From: an uncultured Clostridia bacterium
GTDB lineage: Bacteria; Bacillota; Clostridia; TANB77; CAG-508
NCBI GenBank assembly: GCA_934121885.1
Contig: CAKOVH010000002.1
Span: forward strand, 1-64,000
Reading direction: 5' to 3'
DNA length: 64,000 bases
Shown: positions 8,229-17,643 of the stretch, in pieces
Layout: every line of letters begins with the position of its first letter
How positions within the stretch are numbered: position 1 is the stretch's first letter
The notes under the pieces: model-generated
Databases searched by the model: none
The model's input: the letters and a program-made list of their open reading frames with translations, nothing else
Told to the model about the DNA's origin: nothing
Translations under genes and position numbers: made by a program

Positions 8229-10424
8229 ATGAATATTAAATTTACAAAATTAATTGTACCAAACAGATTCAATGCTTCATTCGAAAATTGGAATATAAAT
8301 AATGAAATAGAATTTTCAGATTGTGGATTTGCGGATATATATGCACCAAATGGAGTAGGAAAATCTAGTTTTGCAAAAGCATTAAAAAACGAAATAAAAT
8401 CAGAGTATATGTATGAGTATAATGATAATATATATACGGAAAAATCAAAAGATAGTCCGATAATTGTTATTGATGATTTCTTTTTTAGAAATATTGCGCC
8501 TCGAGAAAAAGAGAAAATATCAGACTATATTTTAGGTTCTCAAATAAACAAGGAATTAGAATTAAGAGAAAAAATAAAAAATGTTGTTGCAAATATAAAA
8601 GGACAAATAATTACATATCTAAAAGATGAGTATGGTATAAAAGCTAAAAACAATAATTTGTGTGATTTTGTAAATAAAGATAATTTAAAAGATTTCATTA
8701 GTGCTTTAGCTAATAATAGAGATAAAGGGAAAGATTATGATGCTGAAAAAATATTAAGATTAGTAGATGAATTGGATTTAGATAGTAAAGTGGTATCAAA
8801 TGATGAAAAATTTAATTATATAAAAAACAATTTAGAGAAACCAAATTCAATAGTTAAAACTATAATTGAATTTGATACAAGTAATTTTAAGAAAATTATT
8901 GGATTTAAGAAAATAGATATAGATAATGATGCTATAAAAATATTAGAAAAACATAACGGTATTACTACTTGTATTTTCGAAGAAACACATATATTACCTG
9001 AAAATATAAAAGAGCAATTAGAAAAAAATAAAGAGACAATAGTAAATCAATTAACACCAAAACAAAAAGAAATTACAGATAAAATTTTGGAACTAGACAA
9101 TAATGACCCATTTCATATAAAAAATACATTTAATTTTGCTTTCGAAAAAGGGGATATAGAAGAAATTAAAAAACTAATTGAAGAGATGAAATTGATTGTA
9201 TTTCAAATACAAAATGAAATAAGAAAATATATTATAAAATTGGTACAAGAAAATAAATTAAAAGATTTATATATAGAATTAAAGGAATTATTAGATAAAA
9301 AAGTTGAATTAACAGAGGAAGATGAAATACTTTTAAAAAATATAATTGAAAATTGTTTAAATAAAGAGGTAAAACTTGAAAGAGATAGTAATAAAAATAT
9401 TATTTTTAAATTAAATGATACCGATATAATTGGAAAAAGTAGACAGGAACTTCCTTTATCAACAGGGGAGCAAAATTTTATTTCATTATATTTTGAACTA
9501 TTAGCAGCCAAAAACTCTGAAAAAGATATAGTTATAATTGATGATCCTATATCTAGCTTTGATTCAATATATAAAAATAAAATAGTATATGCCGTATTGA
9601 AAGTCTTAGAAAAAAAGAATACAATTATATTAACACATAATATTAATACTATAAAATTAATGCAACACCAATATAAGAATTGTTTTAACTTATATCTATT
9701 AAATAATGAAAAAGATGAAGAAAATGGATTTATAAAAGTAAATAGAAGAGCAAATAATTCAGAAAATTATAGAGATTTAGATTTGATGCTTGAAATAAAA
9801 AATGTGATTCAATTATTTAAAGAAAGATCATTTTTAAATGATGTAAAAAACAAAGAACAATTTTTATTATCATTAATTCCCTTTATGAGAAGTTATTTTA
9901 ATCTATTACCTCAGCAGGAAGAACATTATAAAAAATTATGCAAGCTAATGCATGGATATGAAAGTCAAATTATAGATATTAATAGTGAATATAAAGTATG
10001 CTTTGGAGAAAAGGTAATGGATGATAGTTATAATGTTTCAGTAAACGATATACTACAAACTGAAATAGTATATGAAATAGTTGATAAAGAAAAATATCCA
10101 GTATTAAATAGAACTTTATATCATACTTTAAATTATTTAAAATTAAGATTAATGGTTGAAAATACGTTATATAATACAGATATAAATAAAATAGATAAAA
10201 ATAAAACTTATCAATTACATCAAATAATCAATATATATTTAAAGGATAATTATGGTTTAAAGGCAAATTTGATATCAAAAAAAACACTATTAAATGAATT
10301 TAATCATTTTGAATATGATATGTGTTTATTTATGCCATCTTTAGATATCTCTAATAACAAGTTAAATGAAGAAAAAGATAGCATAATAAAGATATGTAAT
10401 GAAATAAAAATAAATGCCATATAA
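8229..10424 (+). CDS. AAA_13-type ATPase, PrrC/RloC-like putative anticodon nuclease
   Basis: 731 residues. An ABC-type ATPase is split by a long coiled-coil-rich middle (about 90-400): Walker A IYAPNGVGKSSFAKAL with K45, signature LPLSTGEQNFISLYFE near residue 411, Walker B IVIIDDPISSFDS, H-loop LTHN with H470. The C-terminal 200 residues include RLMVE (R640, E644) and LLNEFNHFE (H693), an R-x3-E...H arrangement like the anticodon-nuclease site of PrrC/RloC. Those proteins cleave tRNA when a companion restriction system is disturbed by phage, and here a restriction locus lies directly upstream. Followed at 26 nt by a GNAT gene and then a HEPN-like gene. ATPase sure; nuclease inferred. Confidence 0.6.
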   Translation: MNIKFTKLIVPNRFNASFENWNINNEIEFSDCGFADIYAPNGVGKSSFAKALKNEIKSEYMYEYNDNIYTEKSKDSPIIVIDDFFFRNIAPREKEKISDYILGSQINKELELREKIKNVVANIKGQIITYLKDEYGIKAKNNNLCDFVNKDNLKDFISALANNRDKGKDYDAEKILRLVDELDLDSKVVSNDEKFNYIKNNLEKPNSIVKTIIEFDTSNFKKIIGFKKIDIDNDAIKILEKHNGITTCIFEETHILPENIKEQLEKNKETIVNQLTPKQKEITDKILELDNNDPFHIKNTFNFAFEKGDIEEIKKLIEEMKLIVFQIQNEIRKYIIKLVQENKLKDLYIELKELLDKKVELTEEDEILLKNIIENCLNKEVKLERDSNKNIIFKLNDTDIIGKSRQELPLSTGEQNFISLYFELLAAKNSEKDIVIIDDPISSFDSIYKNKIVYAVLKVLEKKNTIILTHNINTIKLMQHQYKNCFNLYLLNNEKDEENGFIKVNRRANNSENYRDLDLMLEIKNVIQLFKERSFLNDVKNKEQFLLSLIPFMRSYFNLLPQQEEHYKKLCKLMHGYESQIIDINSEYKVCFGEKVMDDSYNVSVNDILQTEIVYEIVDKEKYPVLNRTLYHTLNYLKLRLMVENTLYNTDINKIDKNKTYQLHQIINIYLKDNYGLKANLISKKTLLNEFNHFEYDMCLFMPSLDISNNKLNEEKDSIIKICNEIKINAI

Positions 10425-10450
10425 ATACATAATAAACTAGGAAAATTAGT

Positions 10451-10915
10451 ATGGAAATTGTAGAATATAATTATGATAATAGGATGCAGTATTCAGATTT
10501 TATTAGAAAATATAATAAATCTAATTGTTTGAATTCGCTAAATATACAAACTTTTTCAAAAGGAAAAAAGATATTCTTAATGATAGATAAAGGACTTATT
10601 AAGAAATACAAAATAATTGGATATTCAATAATTTATGAAGATTTGCATGTGATATGCTTGGCAAATGATATAAGTCAAAAATATGATGGAGATAATAATA
10701 CTATATTTATTGCGGATTTTATGATAGATTACTTATATCGCAATCAAGAAAACGGAAAGTTTTTAGCTAAATATATTATAGATGAAGTATATAAAGATAA
10801 AGACATTATCTTACAACCAGATGGAGATGGAAATTGGTTTTGGGAAAAGTTTGCTTTTATACCTGATAATATTTCAAAGCATTTAACACTAATATTAAAA
10901 CGTAAAAATATGTAA
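10451..10915 (+). CDS. GNAT-like acetyltransferase in the defence operon
   Basis: 154 residues with an N-acetyltransferase outline: GYSIIYEDLHVICLA (strand 4 region), IADFMIDYLYRNQENGKFLA as the acetyl-CoA loop (a weak R-x-x-x-x-G form), and NWFWEKFAFIPD near the end. Substrate unknown. It sits between the ATPase (26 nt) and the HEPN-like gene (21 nt), all on one strand before a terminator, so it is co-transcribed. It could modify a tRNA, a toxin or an antitoxin in the same system. The ribosome binding site is weak (a GGAAAA-like stretch). Confidence 0.5.
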   Translation: MEIVEYNYDNRMQYSDFIRKYNKSNCLNSLNIQTFSKGKKIFLMIDKGLIKKYKIIGYSIIYEDLHVICLANDISQKYDGDNNTIFIADFMIDYLYRNQENGKFLAKYIIDEVYKDKDIILQPDGDGNWFWEKFAFIPDNISKHLTLILKRKNM

Positions 10916-10936
10916 ATAAAAAGAATGGAGTAAAAA

Positions 10937-11812
10937 ATGAAACAAGAAATAGAACAGTTTTATAGAAGATTTAATATTAATATCGAAACAGAAGAAAAGG
11001 AAAATATAAAAAGGTTTAAAAATTCATTAAGTAAAATTTTAGAAAAGCATATAGGGAATATATCATTAAAGAATGAATTTAGAAATGTTTTTATTAAATA
11101 TACAGGAATAGAACATAAGGATTTTGGTACTGTAGATTTATATACTGAAATAGATATTGGACAAAAAGATTGGCTTGATATAACAGGAAAGAACTATATT
11201 AAATTTTCTAATACTTGTATAGGAAAAGCTTTTCAAGAAGATCTTACTAGTGTAATAAAATATATTCAAATAATATTTTTAATGGATAATAGTATAATTC
11301 CAAGCAATATAAAAGAAAGTTTATATGAAGAGATAAGTGAAATAATAAATGTATTTGGAATAAATATAAATATACAAAAAGAAAACAATAGATATTTATT
11401 ATATCCTAAAGGTGCAGAGGAATTAGATGATGCATTAGTGAATGATGTTTTAGTATGGTTAGAAAAATATAACTCAAGTCGAAAAAAATTTATATCAGCA
11501 TTGGAAAAATACCAAAATAAAGATGATACTAGAAATATATTAGATGATTTAAGACTTAGTTTAGAGTTACTTGTACAAGAAATTGTAAATAATAAAAAAA
11601 CATTAGAAAACAATAAATCTGAAATCGGAAAAATATTAAAAGACAAAGGTATTAATATAGAAATATCAAATATGTATATAAAACTATTTGATTATTATAC
11701 TACATATCAGAATAATAATGTTAAACATGGAGAAAATTGTTCTTACAATGAAATTGAATTTGTAATATATTTAACAGGTAGTTTTATGAGATTATTATTA
11801 TCTATAATATAA
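10937..11812 (+). CDS. HEPN-like protein at the end of the defence operon
   Basis: 291 residues, helical throughout. The C-terminal 100 residues (LRLSLELLVQEI...NNNVKHGENCSYNEIEF) match a pattern in abortive-infection proteins where an N/R-x(4)-KH motif lies in a HEPN bundle, here around YQNNNVKHG. HEPN proteins are usually RNases or their inactive partners. The N-terminal half is unrecognised. GGAG precedes the ATG. It ends the three-gene unit before a strong terminator, suggesting partner or second effector for the ATPase at 8229. Confidence 0.45.
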   Translation: MKQEIEQFYRRFNINIETEEKENIKRFKNSLSKILEKHIGNISLKNEFRNVFIKYTGIEHKDFGTVDLYTEIDIGQKDWLDITGKNYIKFSNTCIGKAFQEDLTSVIKYIQIIFLMDNSIIPSNIKESLYEEISEIINVFGININIQKENNRYLLYPKGAEELDDALVNDVLVWLEKYNSSRKKFISALEKYQNKDDTRNILDDLRLSLELLVQEIVNNKKTLENNKSEIGKILKDKGINIEISNMYIKLFDYYTTYQNNNVKHGENCSYNEIEFVIYLTGSFMRLLLSII

Positions 11813-11866
11813 CTTTTACAACTATACTACAAAAATAAAAAAGTAAGCACGAATGTCAAAAAGGTT

Positions 11867-11911
11867 ACAGATTTAACACAAAATCAATAATTATGTTAAA
11901 TCTGTATTTTT
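11867..11911 (+). terminator. Terminator of the defence operon
   Basis: ACAGATTTAACA (11867-11878) pairs perfectly with TGTTAAATCTGT (11894-11905) followed by ATTTTTAT. Confidence 0.85.
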
Positions 11912-11938
11912 ATAAATCTGAAAAAAGTACATAAAAAT

Positions 11939-11972
11939 CCAAAGTTTTTTCAAAATTTTGAAAAAGCTTTGG
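11939..11972 (-). terminator. Terminator for the minus-strand gene at 11986
   Basis: CCAAAG...CTTTGG hairpin with a near-perfect CAAAA/TTTTG continuation; on the minus strand it is followed by ATTTTTATG. Confidence 0.65.
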
Positions 11973-11985
11973 AAAATATATTTAA

Positions 11986-12279
11986 TTAATTATCAAAACT
12001 ACCACCAATTAACTGTACTCCATCACAAAAACCATTCCTATAATATTTCTCATTCCAATAGAAAATATAAACCATAAAATTCTCATCAAGCAGATCACGT
12101 TGTTTCTTAACATACTTTTTATTCTGATCTGGAACATTCTTCAAAATTTTTTCAGAAATATCATCAAAATAAACAAAATGCTTTTTGTCCTCAGCACTTA
12201 AAGTGCAATACAAAGTTTCCTCTCTAAATTCTAACCAATCTTTCAAAATATCATCATTAACTTCTCTTAAATTATTCAT
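11986..12279 (-). CDS. Hypothetical 97-residue element protein
   Basis: Not recognised. An acidic and aromatic small protein, MNNLREVNDDILKDW... ending NEKYYRNGFCDGVQLIGGSF. The GF-DGVQL ending resembles small proteins often found at the edges of Firmicute integrative elements. AGGAGG lies 9 nt before the ATG. It is the last gene before the putative attachment-site remnant, and is transcribed toward the defence operon. Confidence 0.6.
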   Translation of the reverse strand: MNNLREVNDDILKDWLEFREETLYCTLSAEDKKHFVYFDDISEKILKNVPDQNKKYVKKQRDLLDENFMVYIFYWNEKYYRNGFCDGVQLIGGSFDN

Positions 12280-12367
12280 AATCTAAATCCTCCTAAAAAT
12301 TAAAATTTTTCATTTTCCAAAAGTATCCACAAGAGCCAAAGTTCTAAGAACAAACGTACCATACCCA

Positions 12368-12388
12368 TTGGGTAAAAATTGGGTAAAA
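12368..12388 (+). repeat. Two TTGGGTAAAA direct repeats with 11-bp period
   Basis: Copies at 12368-12377 and 12379-12388; TACCC-ATT-GGGTA at 12363-12373 is also a dyad. Short helically phased repeats near an attachment site are typical arm-type integrase sites; that role is inferred. Confidence 0.4.
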
Positions 12389-12506
12389 TCTACTCAAAAA
12401 ATGCCCTAAAAATGCACAAATGTTCTAAAAACCAAAACTCTTGCAAATACTGAAATACCAACAAAAACTCTAATTTTCACAAAACTACAAAAATCGGTCA
12501 AACCTC

Positions 12507-12527
12507 GCTCATAACCCGAAGGTCGTA
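12507..12527 (+). other. tRNA-Met-like fragment, candidate attachment-site core
   Basis: The 21 nt contain CTCATAACCCGAAGGTCG, the anticodon loop, 3' anticodon stem and variable region of bacterial tRNA-Met (CAU). Flanks on both sides do not continue the tRNA, so this is a fragment, not a gene. Tyrosine recombinases often cross over in the tRNA anticodon loop and leave such a core at the distal end of the element. All element-type genes lie to its left and only core genes to its right for 20 kb. That the expected 3' half of the tRNA is missing is a weakness. Confidence 0.5.
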
Positions 12528-12838
12528 AACTGTATTTTTATACCTTAACAAAAGAAAAAATAAAATGTTAACGCAATCATGAAATAAAGTCATTGATTTA
12601 ATTATAATAATTAAAAAAGAATCAAAGATATAAAGATATATTTTAATTTTTCCTAAGTTATGGTTATAAAATAATACAAATTAAATTGTTCTTTCATTAA
12701 TAACCACCCCAAGAATCTCTTTAATTTTGATATAATAATAAAAATGAAACAAAAAGTTCTTTACAATGTTAAGCATAAAATATATAATAAAAATGTAAAA
12801 AATTATCATATTATATACAAAAGCAAAGGGTGAATCTT

Positions 12839-15800
12839 ATGAAAAAGCTAAAAAGAATTTATATAATCCTAACTATATTGTTACTTGGGTTAGCTCTGTG
12901 TGGAAATTTGCAAGTATTTGCAAATGAAAATCAGAACACATTAAAACAAGCAGAATATTCGGAAGATTATAAAAGGTGGCTCCAATTATCAGATGAAGAG
13001 AAAAAATCGGTAATGAGACCAAGAATGTACGATGTAATACTAACAAAAAAAGTATCAAATAATTTATTATATAAAACAAGACTATTGGGTGCAAGTATTA
13101 GTACGAGATATAGCTTAAAAGATGTAATACCAAATAATTTAGTAATAAAAGACCAAAAGCTAACAAACTCATGTTGGGCTTTTGCTGCATTATCTTCACT
13201 AGAAACCAATCTTGCATTAAATAATTACAAAAATAATGTAAACACGGCAAAAATTTATGACTATTCAGAAAGACATATGGAATATTACACAAGTAAAACC
13301 TTTGCAAACAATCAAGAAAACAAAATAGGATATAATAGAAGCGTCGGAGATGGAGGTCAATGGTACATTGCAGAATCATATTTAACTAATGGAAGTGGAG
13401 CAATAAATGAAAGTGATATGCCATTTGAAAACAATGAAAACATAATAGATATAAGCTATGTACAAAATAAAAAGGTAACAAGTCAAGTGTCCGATACAAT
13501 AGAATTTGCAGATTATGCAAATAAAACTAACGAACAAAAAGAGCAGATAATATCAGAAATAAAAAAACATATACAAAATTACGGCTCTGTATATGCATCT
13601 TTACATGGTAATTCATCATCTACAACAGCATATACCTGTTATAACAATGATACAGGAGCAAAATATTGTAATGATTCGGAATCGCATCCTATAAATCATG
13701 CAGTATCAATTATTGGATGGGATGATAACTATAGCATAGATAATTATCCTGAAAACTCAAAGCCAAGTACAAAAGGAGCATGGATTGTAAGAAACTCTTG
13801 GGGAGAAAAAACCGAGTATACAGTATCAGAATTAAAAGAATTAATATTTAATACATATGAGCAACAGTGTATTGCTAATGGATGGAATTCAGCATCTGAT
13901 ATACCAAACGAATTAATAACACAAATGGGGTATACTATTGAAAATGGTATTGCATATGTAAAAATAGGTGATAAAGGGCTTATATATGTTTCATATGAAG
14001 ATTGTAATATTTCTAAGACATTATATGGAATTATAAAGGCATCAGATACTACAGATTATGAAAATATATATCAATATAATGATTATTATCCTGCAAGTGT
14101 ACTTACACCATCAAAATCCACAATGATGCTTTGTAATGTCTTCGAAAAAAAGACATCAGGTAAAGAATATATTACGCAAGTAGCTCTAAACTGCCCAGAG
14201 ACATATACATGCAAAGTATATGTAAATCCAAATGGATCAAGTAAAGCAAAAGCTGATATGCAACTCGTAAAATTAAAAGCAGGTGATTCTGAAACATTTG
14301 ATGCAGGATATCATACATTAGAGTTTGACAAACCTATAGAAATAAAAGCTAACAGTTTTGCTGTAATAGTAGAGATAGAAGGAACAAGACAAGATAGCAT
14401 AGGAATAATGTTAGAAACCAAGATTCCAGATATTGCAAACTTTAATTGCGTAAGTGTGGAGAATGAAAAATGTTTTTTAGCTTTCGGAAACGATTTAAGT
14501 AATTGTACTTGGCTAGATCTTGGAAAATTATCTGAAACTAATGCTTCATTATCTAATGGAGACAGCTCAATCAAAGCATTTACAGTATCAGAAGTTGAAG
14601 ACGATTCATTAGCTAACATTGAAATTACAACACCACCATCAAAAACGACATATATTGAAGGTAGTAATTTTGATAAAACCGGAATGGTGGTAAAAGCAAA
14701 TTACAACAATAATACATCGAGAGTTTTAGATAGTTCAAGTTATAGTATTATCAACGGAACAAATCTAAAAATTAATCAAACTAGTGTAACAATAACATTT
14801 GAAGATAAAAGTATTGAGCAACCAATAACAGTAGAAAAAAACAGTGTAACAAAGTTAACCATAAAGAATGCACCAAATAAAACAACATATGTAGAGGGAC
14901 AAAATTTTGATGAAACTGGAATGATTATACAAGCTACTTATAAAGACAATACTACCAAGGTTATAACAGATTATACTATATTAGATGGAAGCAACCTAAC
15001 AGAAGGACAAACAGCAATTAAAATTTCATATGAGGGACAAACAATACAACAACCAATAACAGTGATCAAAAATACTTTAACAGAGCTAAAAATCACAAAA
15101 ACACCAAATAAAACAGCATATGTTGTAGGGCAAAACTTTGACAAAACTGGGATGATAGTAACAGGAATATATGAAAATGGATCAACACAAGAAATTGTAA
15201 ATTACACAATTGAAAATGGAACAAACTTATCATTAAATCAAACCTATGTAACTATAAAATATAACAATAAAGAAATTAATCAAAATATTACAGTTGAGGA
15301 AAAGACAATTACAGGAATAGTTATAAGTAAAATTCCTACAAAAACACAATACATACAAGGAGAAGAACAGCTAGACCTACTCGGAGGATTAATAAACATA
15401 AGTTATAATGATGGATCAAATGAAGAAATGAGTATGTCAAATGATCAAGTCGAAGTTACAGGATTTAACAATAAGAACATAGGAAAAAATACAATTCTTG
15501 TAACATATAAATCAAAAACAGCTACATTTGATATAGAAATAATTAAAGAAAATATTGTACAAGAAGAATTACCTAAGAACTCTAATTTTGACAATGCATA
15601 TAGCAATGTAACAAATGCTAAATACTATACCTTTTCAAACAAAAATAAACAAAAATACATAGAAATGAATGTTTCAGTAAAAGAAATTTCAAGGAACTTA
15701 GGAAATGATAGTTATGAATACTATTATTATATTTCATCAACACCTAACGAAGAAAACATAGAAAATTGGGTAAAAATTACAGATTATAAATTATTAGACA

Positions 15801-16180
15801 ATAACTTAGAGTTTATAGTAAATACTAAAGATATGAAGAATTATTCGGAACTTTCGGAATTTAATAATTTGTATCTATATATAAAAGAAGTAGCAATTAG
15901 AGGGGGAAGTCAATCTGTAGCCTATACGAAGGCTATGAAAATGGACACTAATATATCTGTAGAAACATATGTAGATAACATTAAGGTAGATAATAAAAAT
16001 TCAGGTAACAGTATAAATACACCAACAGACACGAAAAAAGATATAGAAGACAAAACAATAGCAGGAGGAATATTGCCACAAACAGGTGTAAGAAATGTTT
16101 TAATCATAATCATAGTGATTTCAGTTATTGGAATAATAATATATTTTAGATATAGAAAAATAAGTAAAGATTTAAAGTAA
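12839..16180 (+). CDS. LPXTG-anchored papain-like (C1A) protease with Ig-like repeats
   Basis: 1113 residues from ATG 12839 (AAAGGG 8 nt upstream; the in-frame GTG 12830 is less likely). Signal peptide about 1-29. The C1A protease domain shows NSCWAFAALSSLE (Cys112), NHAVSIIGWDD (His287) and VRNSWGE (Asn319). Residues about 600-905 hold four bacterial Ig-like domains sharing P(x)KT-Y-G-NFD-TGM. The C-terminus has LPQTG, a hydrophobic span and a basic tail, so sortase anchors it to the wall. This class appears in gut Clostridia as surface proteases. Monocistronic, ending at a long-loop hairpin. It is the first chromosomal gene right of the putative attachment site. Confidence 0.88.
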   Translation: MKKLKRIYIILTILLLGLALCGNLQVFANENQNTLKQAEYSEDYKRWLQLSDEEKKSVMRPRMYDVILTKKVSNNLLYKTRLLGASISTRYSLKDVIPNNLVIKDQKLTNSCWAFAALSSLETNLALNNYKNNVNTAKIYDYSERHMEYYTSKTFANNQENKIGYNRSVGDGGQWYIAESYLTNGSGAINESDMPFENNENIIDISYVQNKKVTSQVSDTIEFADYANKTNEQKEQIISEIKKHIQNYGSVYASLHGNSSSTTAYTCYNNDTGAKYCNDSESHPINHAVSIIGWDDNYSIDNYPENSKPSTKGAWIVRNSWGEKTEYTVSELKELIFNTYEQQCIANGWNSASDIPNELITQMGYTIENGIAYVKIGDKGLIYVSYEDCNISKTLYGIIKASDTTDYENIYQYNDYYPASVLTPSKSTMMLCNVFEKKTSGKEYITQVALNCPETYTCKVYVNPNGSSKAKADMQLVKLKAGDSETFDAGYHTLEFDKPIEIKANSFAVIVEIEGTRQDSIGIMLETKIPDIANFNCVSVENEKCFLAFGNDLSNCTWLDLGKLSETNASLSNGDSSIKAFTVSEVEDDSLANIEITTPPSKTTYIEGSNFDKTGMVVKANYNNNTSRVLDSSSYSIINGTNLKINQTSVTITFEDKSIEQPITVEKNSVTKLTIKNAPNKTTYVEGQNFDETGMIIQATYKDNTTKVITDYTILDGSNLTEGQTAIKISYEGQTIQQPITVIKNTLTELKITKTPNKTAYVVGQNFDKTGMIVTGIYENGSTQEIVNYTIENGTNLSLNQTYVTIKYNNKEINQNITVEEKTITGIVISKIPTKTQYIQGEEQLDLLGGLINISYNDGSNEEMSMSNDQVEVTGFNNKNIGKNTILVTYKSKTATFDIEIIKENIVQEELPKNSNFDNAYSNVTNAKYYTFSNKNKQKYIEMNVSVKEISRNLGNDSYEYYYYISSTPNEENIENWVKITDYKLLDNNLEFIVNTKDMKNYSELSEFNNLYLYIKEVAIRGGSQSVAYTKAMKMDTNISVETYVDNIKVDNKNSGNSINTPTDTKKDIEDKTIAGGILPQTGVRNVLIIIIVISVIGIIIYFRYRKISKDLK

Positions 16181-16194
16181 TACAAAGATAAACC

Positions 16195-16262
16195 AAAAGA
16201 GAGCAAATACCAAAGCAATCCAAAAGTATTAATAAGGGTTACTACATATACAGCTCTCTTTT
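16195..16262 (+). terminator. Long-loop terminator-like hairpin after the protease
   Basis: AAAAGAGAGC (16195-16204) pairs with GCTCTCTTTT (16253-16262); the loop of 48 nt is long for an intrinsic terminator. Confidence 0.5.
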
Positions 16263-16309
16263 ATTATGATTTATAGACTAAATAGAAGACTAAGCATATC
16301 TACTTATCA

Positions 16310-16570
16310 TTATCTCCCATCGAACTTTTCTTCTTGAATATGTTTATTTAAAATCTTAACATTTTTTTCGTAGTCCATTAAAAAGTGCATTAAATCAAGA
16401 ATCATATCTTCTTGAATACATCTAGATTTGGGATCAATATTAGATTTTCTAATCTCTTCTAATTCTTCGCCTAAAACATCGAAAAGCCTATTTTTTACCT
16501 CTTGGCGTAGATCAGTCTCTTTAGTATCATCAGTAACTTTTGTTTTTAAACTTTCTTTAAAATTATTCAT
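16310..16570 (-). CDS. Hypothetical 86-residue helical protein
   Basis: Not recognised. Start chosen at ATG 16570, with AAGGAG 12 nt upstream; the longer ATG 16591 would place this RBS inside the gene. The protein is charged and helical (RQEVKNRLFDVLGEELEEIRK, then MILDLMHFLMDYEKNVKILNKHI). It follows the TIGR01212 gene on the same strand with a 26-nt gap after the distal stop, so it is probably in the same transcript. Confidence 0.6.
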   Translation of the reverse strand: MNNFKESLKTKVTDDTKETDLRQEVKNRLFDVLGEELEEIRKSNIDPKSRCIQEDMILDLMHFLMDYEKNVKILNKHIQEEKFDGR

Positions 16571-16596
16571 ATAAAAATATAACTCCTTCATCCTAT

Positions 16597-17517
16597 CTAT
16601 TGTATTATTATATTATTTGTATTATTCATTCCTTGATACATATTTTCGTCTTCTAATTTTTTATTTATTCCATTTATAATCCATTTTTTATGAAGATTCC
16701 ATTCGGGAGCAAGTAGTAAGTCTTTAGGAGCATCGCCAGATACACGATGGATAATTATATTAGGTTTTATACAAGTTAATACATAACATGCAGAAGATAT
16801 ATATTCTTCTAATGTAAGGGGTCAGTAACTACCATTTAGATATTGAGTTGCAAGTTTGGATCCTTTAACTACATAGCAGGAGTGTATTTTTAATCCTTGT
16901 ATATTATGCTGATCTATAAAAGATACAGTATTTTGTAAATCAATCAAAGTTTCATTAGGAAGTCCTATCATAATGTGAGCAACAACATCAATTTCATATT
17001 TGTTTAATAAATTTACTGCATTTGTAAAGTCATAATTTGAATAGCAACGGTTAATAGCTAATCCAGTTTCCTCATTTGCCGTCTGCAAACCTAATTCTAC
17101 CCAAACATAATACCTATTAGAATAACTTTTTATAAGTTTAACTATATTTTCATTTATACAATCAGGTCTGGTAGCAATAGCAATTCCTACAATTCTTTCA
17201 TCGATTAAAGCAGAATCGTATTTTTGTTTTAAATTTTCTATACTATCATATGTATTAGTAAAATTTTGAAAATACACTATAAACTTATTAGCTCTATCAG
17301 CTTTGTAACTCTTAAAGTAGTTTTGAACCTGTAAAGATATATTTTGATAAGAGTTGAGATGTTCTCCAGACCCTCTTTCACTGCAAAAACTACAACCACC
17401 TAATCCTTTAGTTCCATCTCTATTTGGACATGTGAAACCACCATCGATGCATATTTTAAGAGTTCGTTCACCAAATTTATTCCTTAAATAATTACTTAGT
17501 TTATTATATCTATCCAT
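16597..17517 (-). pseudogene. TIGR01212-family radical SAM protein (YhcC-like) with an in-frame TGA
   Basis: Reads from ATG 17517 as a radical SAM protein: CIDGGFTCPNRDG then GGCSFC supplies the Fe-S cysteines, with GIAIATRPDC and ELGLQTANEE further on. After residue 231 (LATQYLNGSY) a TGA occurs at 16824-16822. The same frame then continues with PLTLEEYIS, IIIHRVSGDAP and DLLLAPEW to a TAG at 16597-16599. That gives 231+74 residues, the usual family length, so the tail is conserved family sequence. Other genes here end in TGA, so TGA is a normal stop. Either a recent nonsense mutation, readthrough at the leaky TGA-C context, or a sequence error. Confidence 0.85.
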
Positions 17518-17572
17518 AATTAAATACCTTTAAGAATGTGATTTATTATTTAAGATATTATAACACCCTATT

Positions 17573-17580
17573 TTCGACAA
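17573..17580 (-). promoter_or_regulatory. Spo0A-box-like TTGTCGAA
   Basis: TTCGACAA on the plus strand equals TTGTCGAA on the minus strand, in the divergent region between the radical SAM gene and the HD hydrolase. Confidence 0.35.
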
Positions 17581-17643
17581 ATCAAGAAAAATTACTTGAC
17601 ACAGATGATATAATAAAATACAAATATTAAAAAGGAGAAGCAA

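Larger units (their letters stand above)
12280..12838. other. 559-nt gene-free junction between element and chromosome
   Basis: No supported ORF. It contains two 11-bp-spaced TTGGGTAAAA repeats (12368-12388), a tRNA-Met-like fragment (12507-12527), and an A/T-rich stretch with a TATAATAAT-like -10 region near 12731 before the protease gene. Confidence 0.7.

Noticed and set aside
12507..12527. Complete tRNA gene
   Set aside because: Only the anticodon loop to variable region is present; acceptor, D and T arms are missing.
16822..16824. TGA as a sense codon in this organism
   Set aside because: Several genes end cleanly at TGA with conserved C-termini (for example the LysM lysozyme and cysK), so TGA is a stop; the radical SAM case stands alone.
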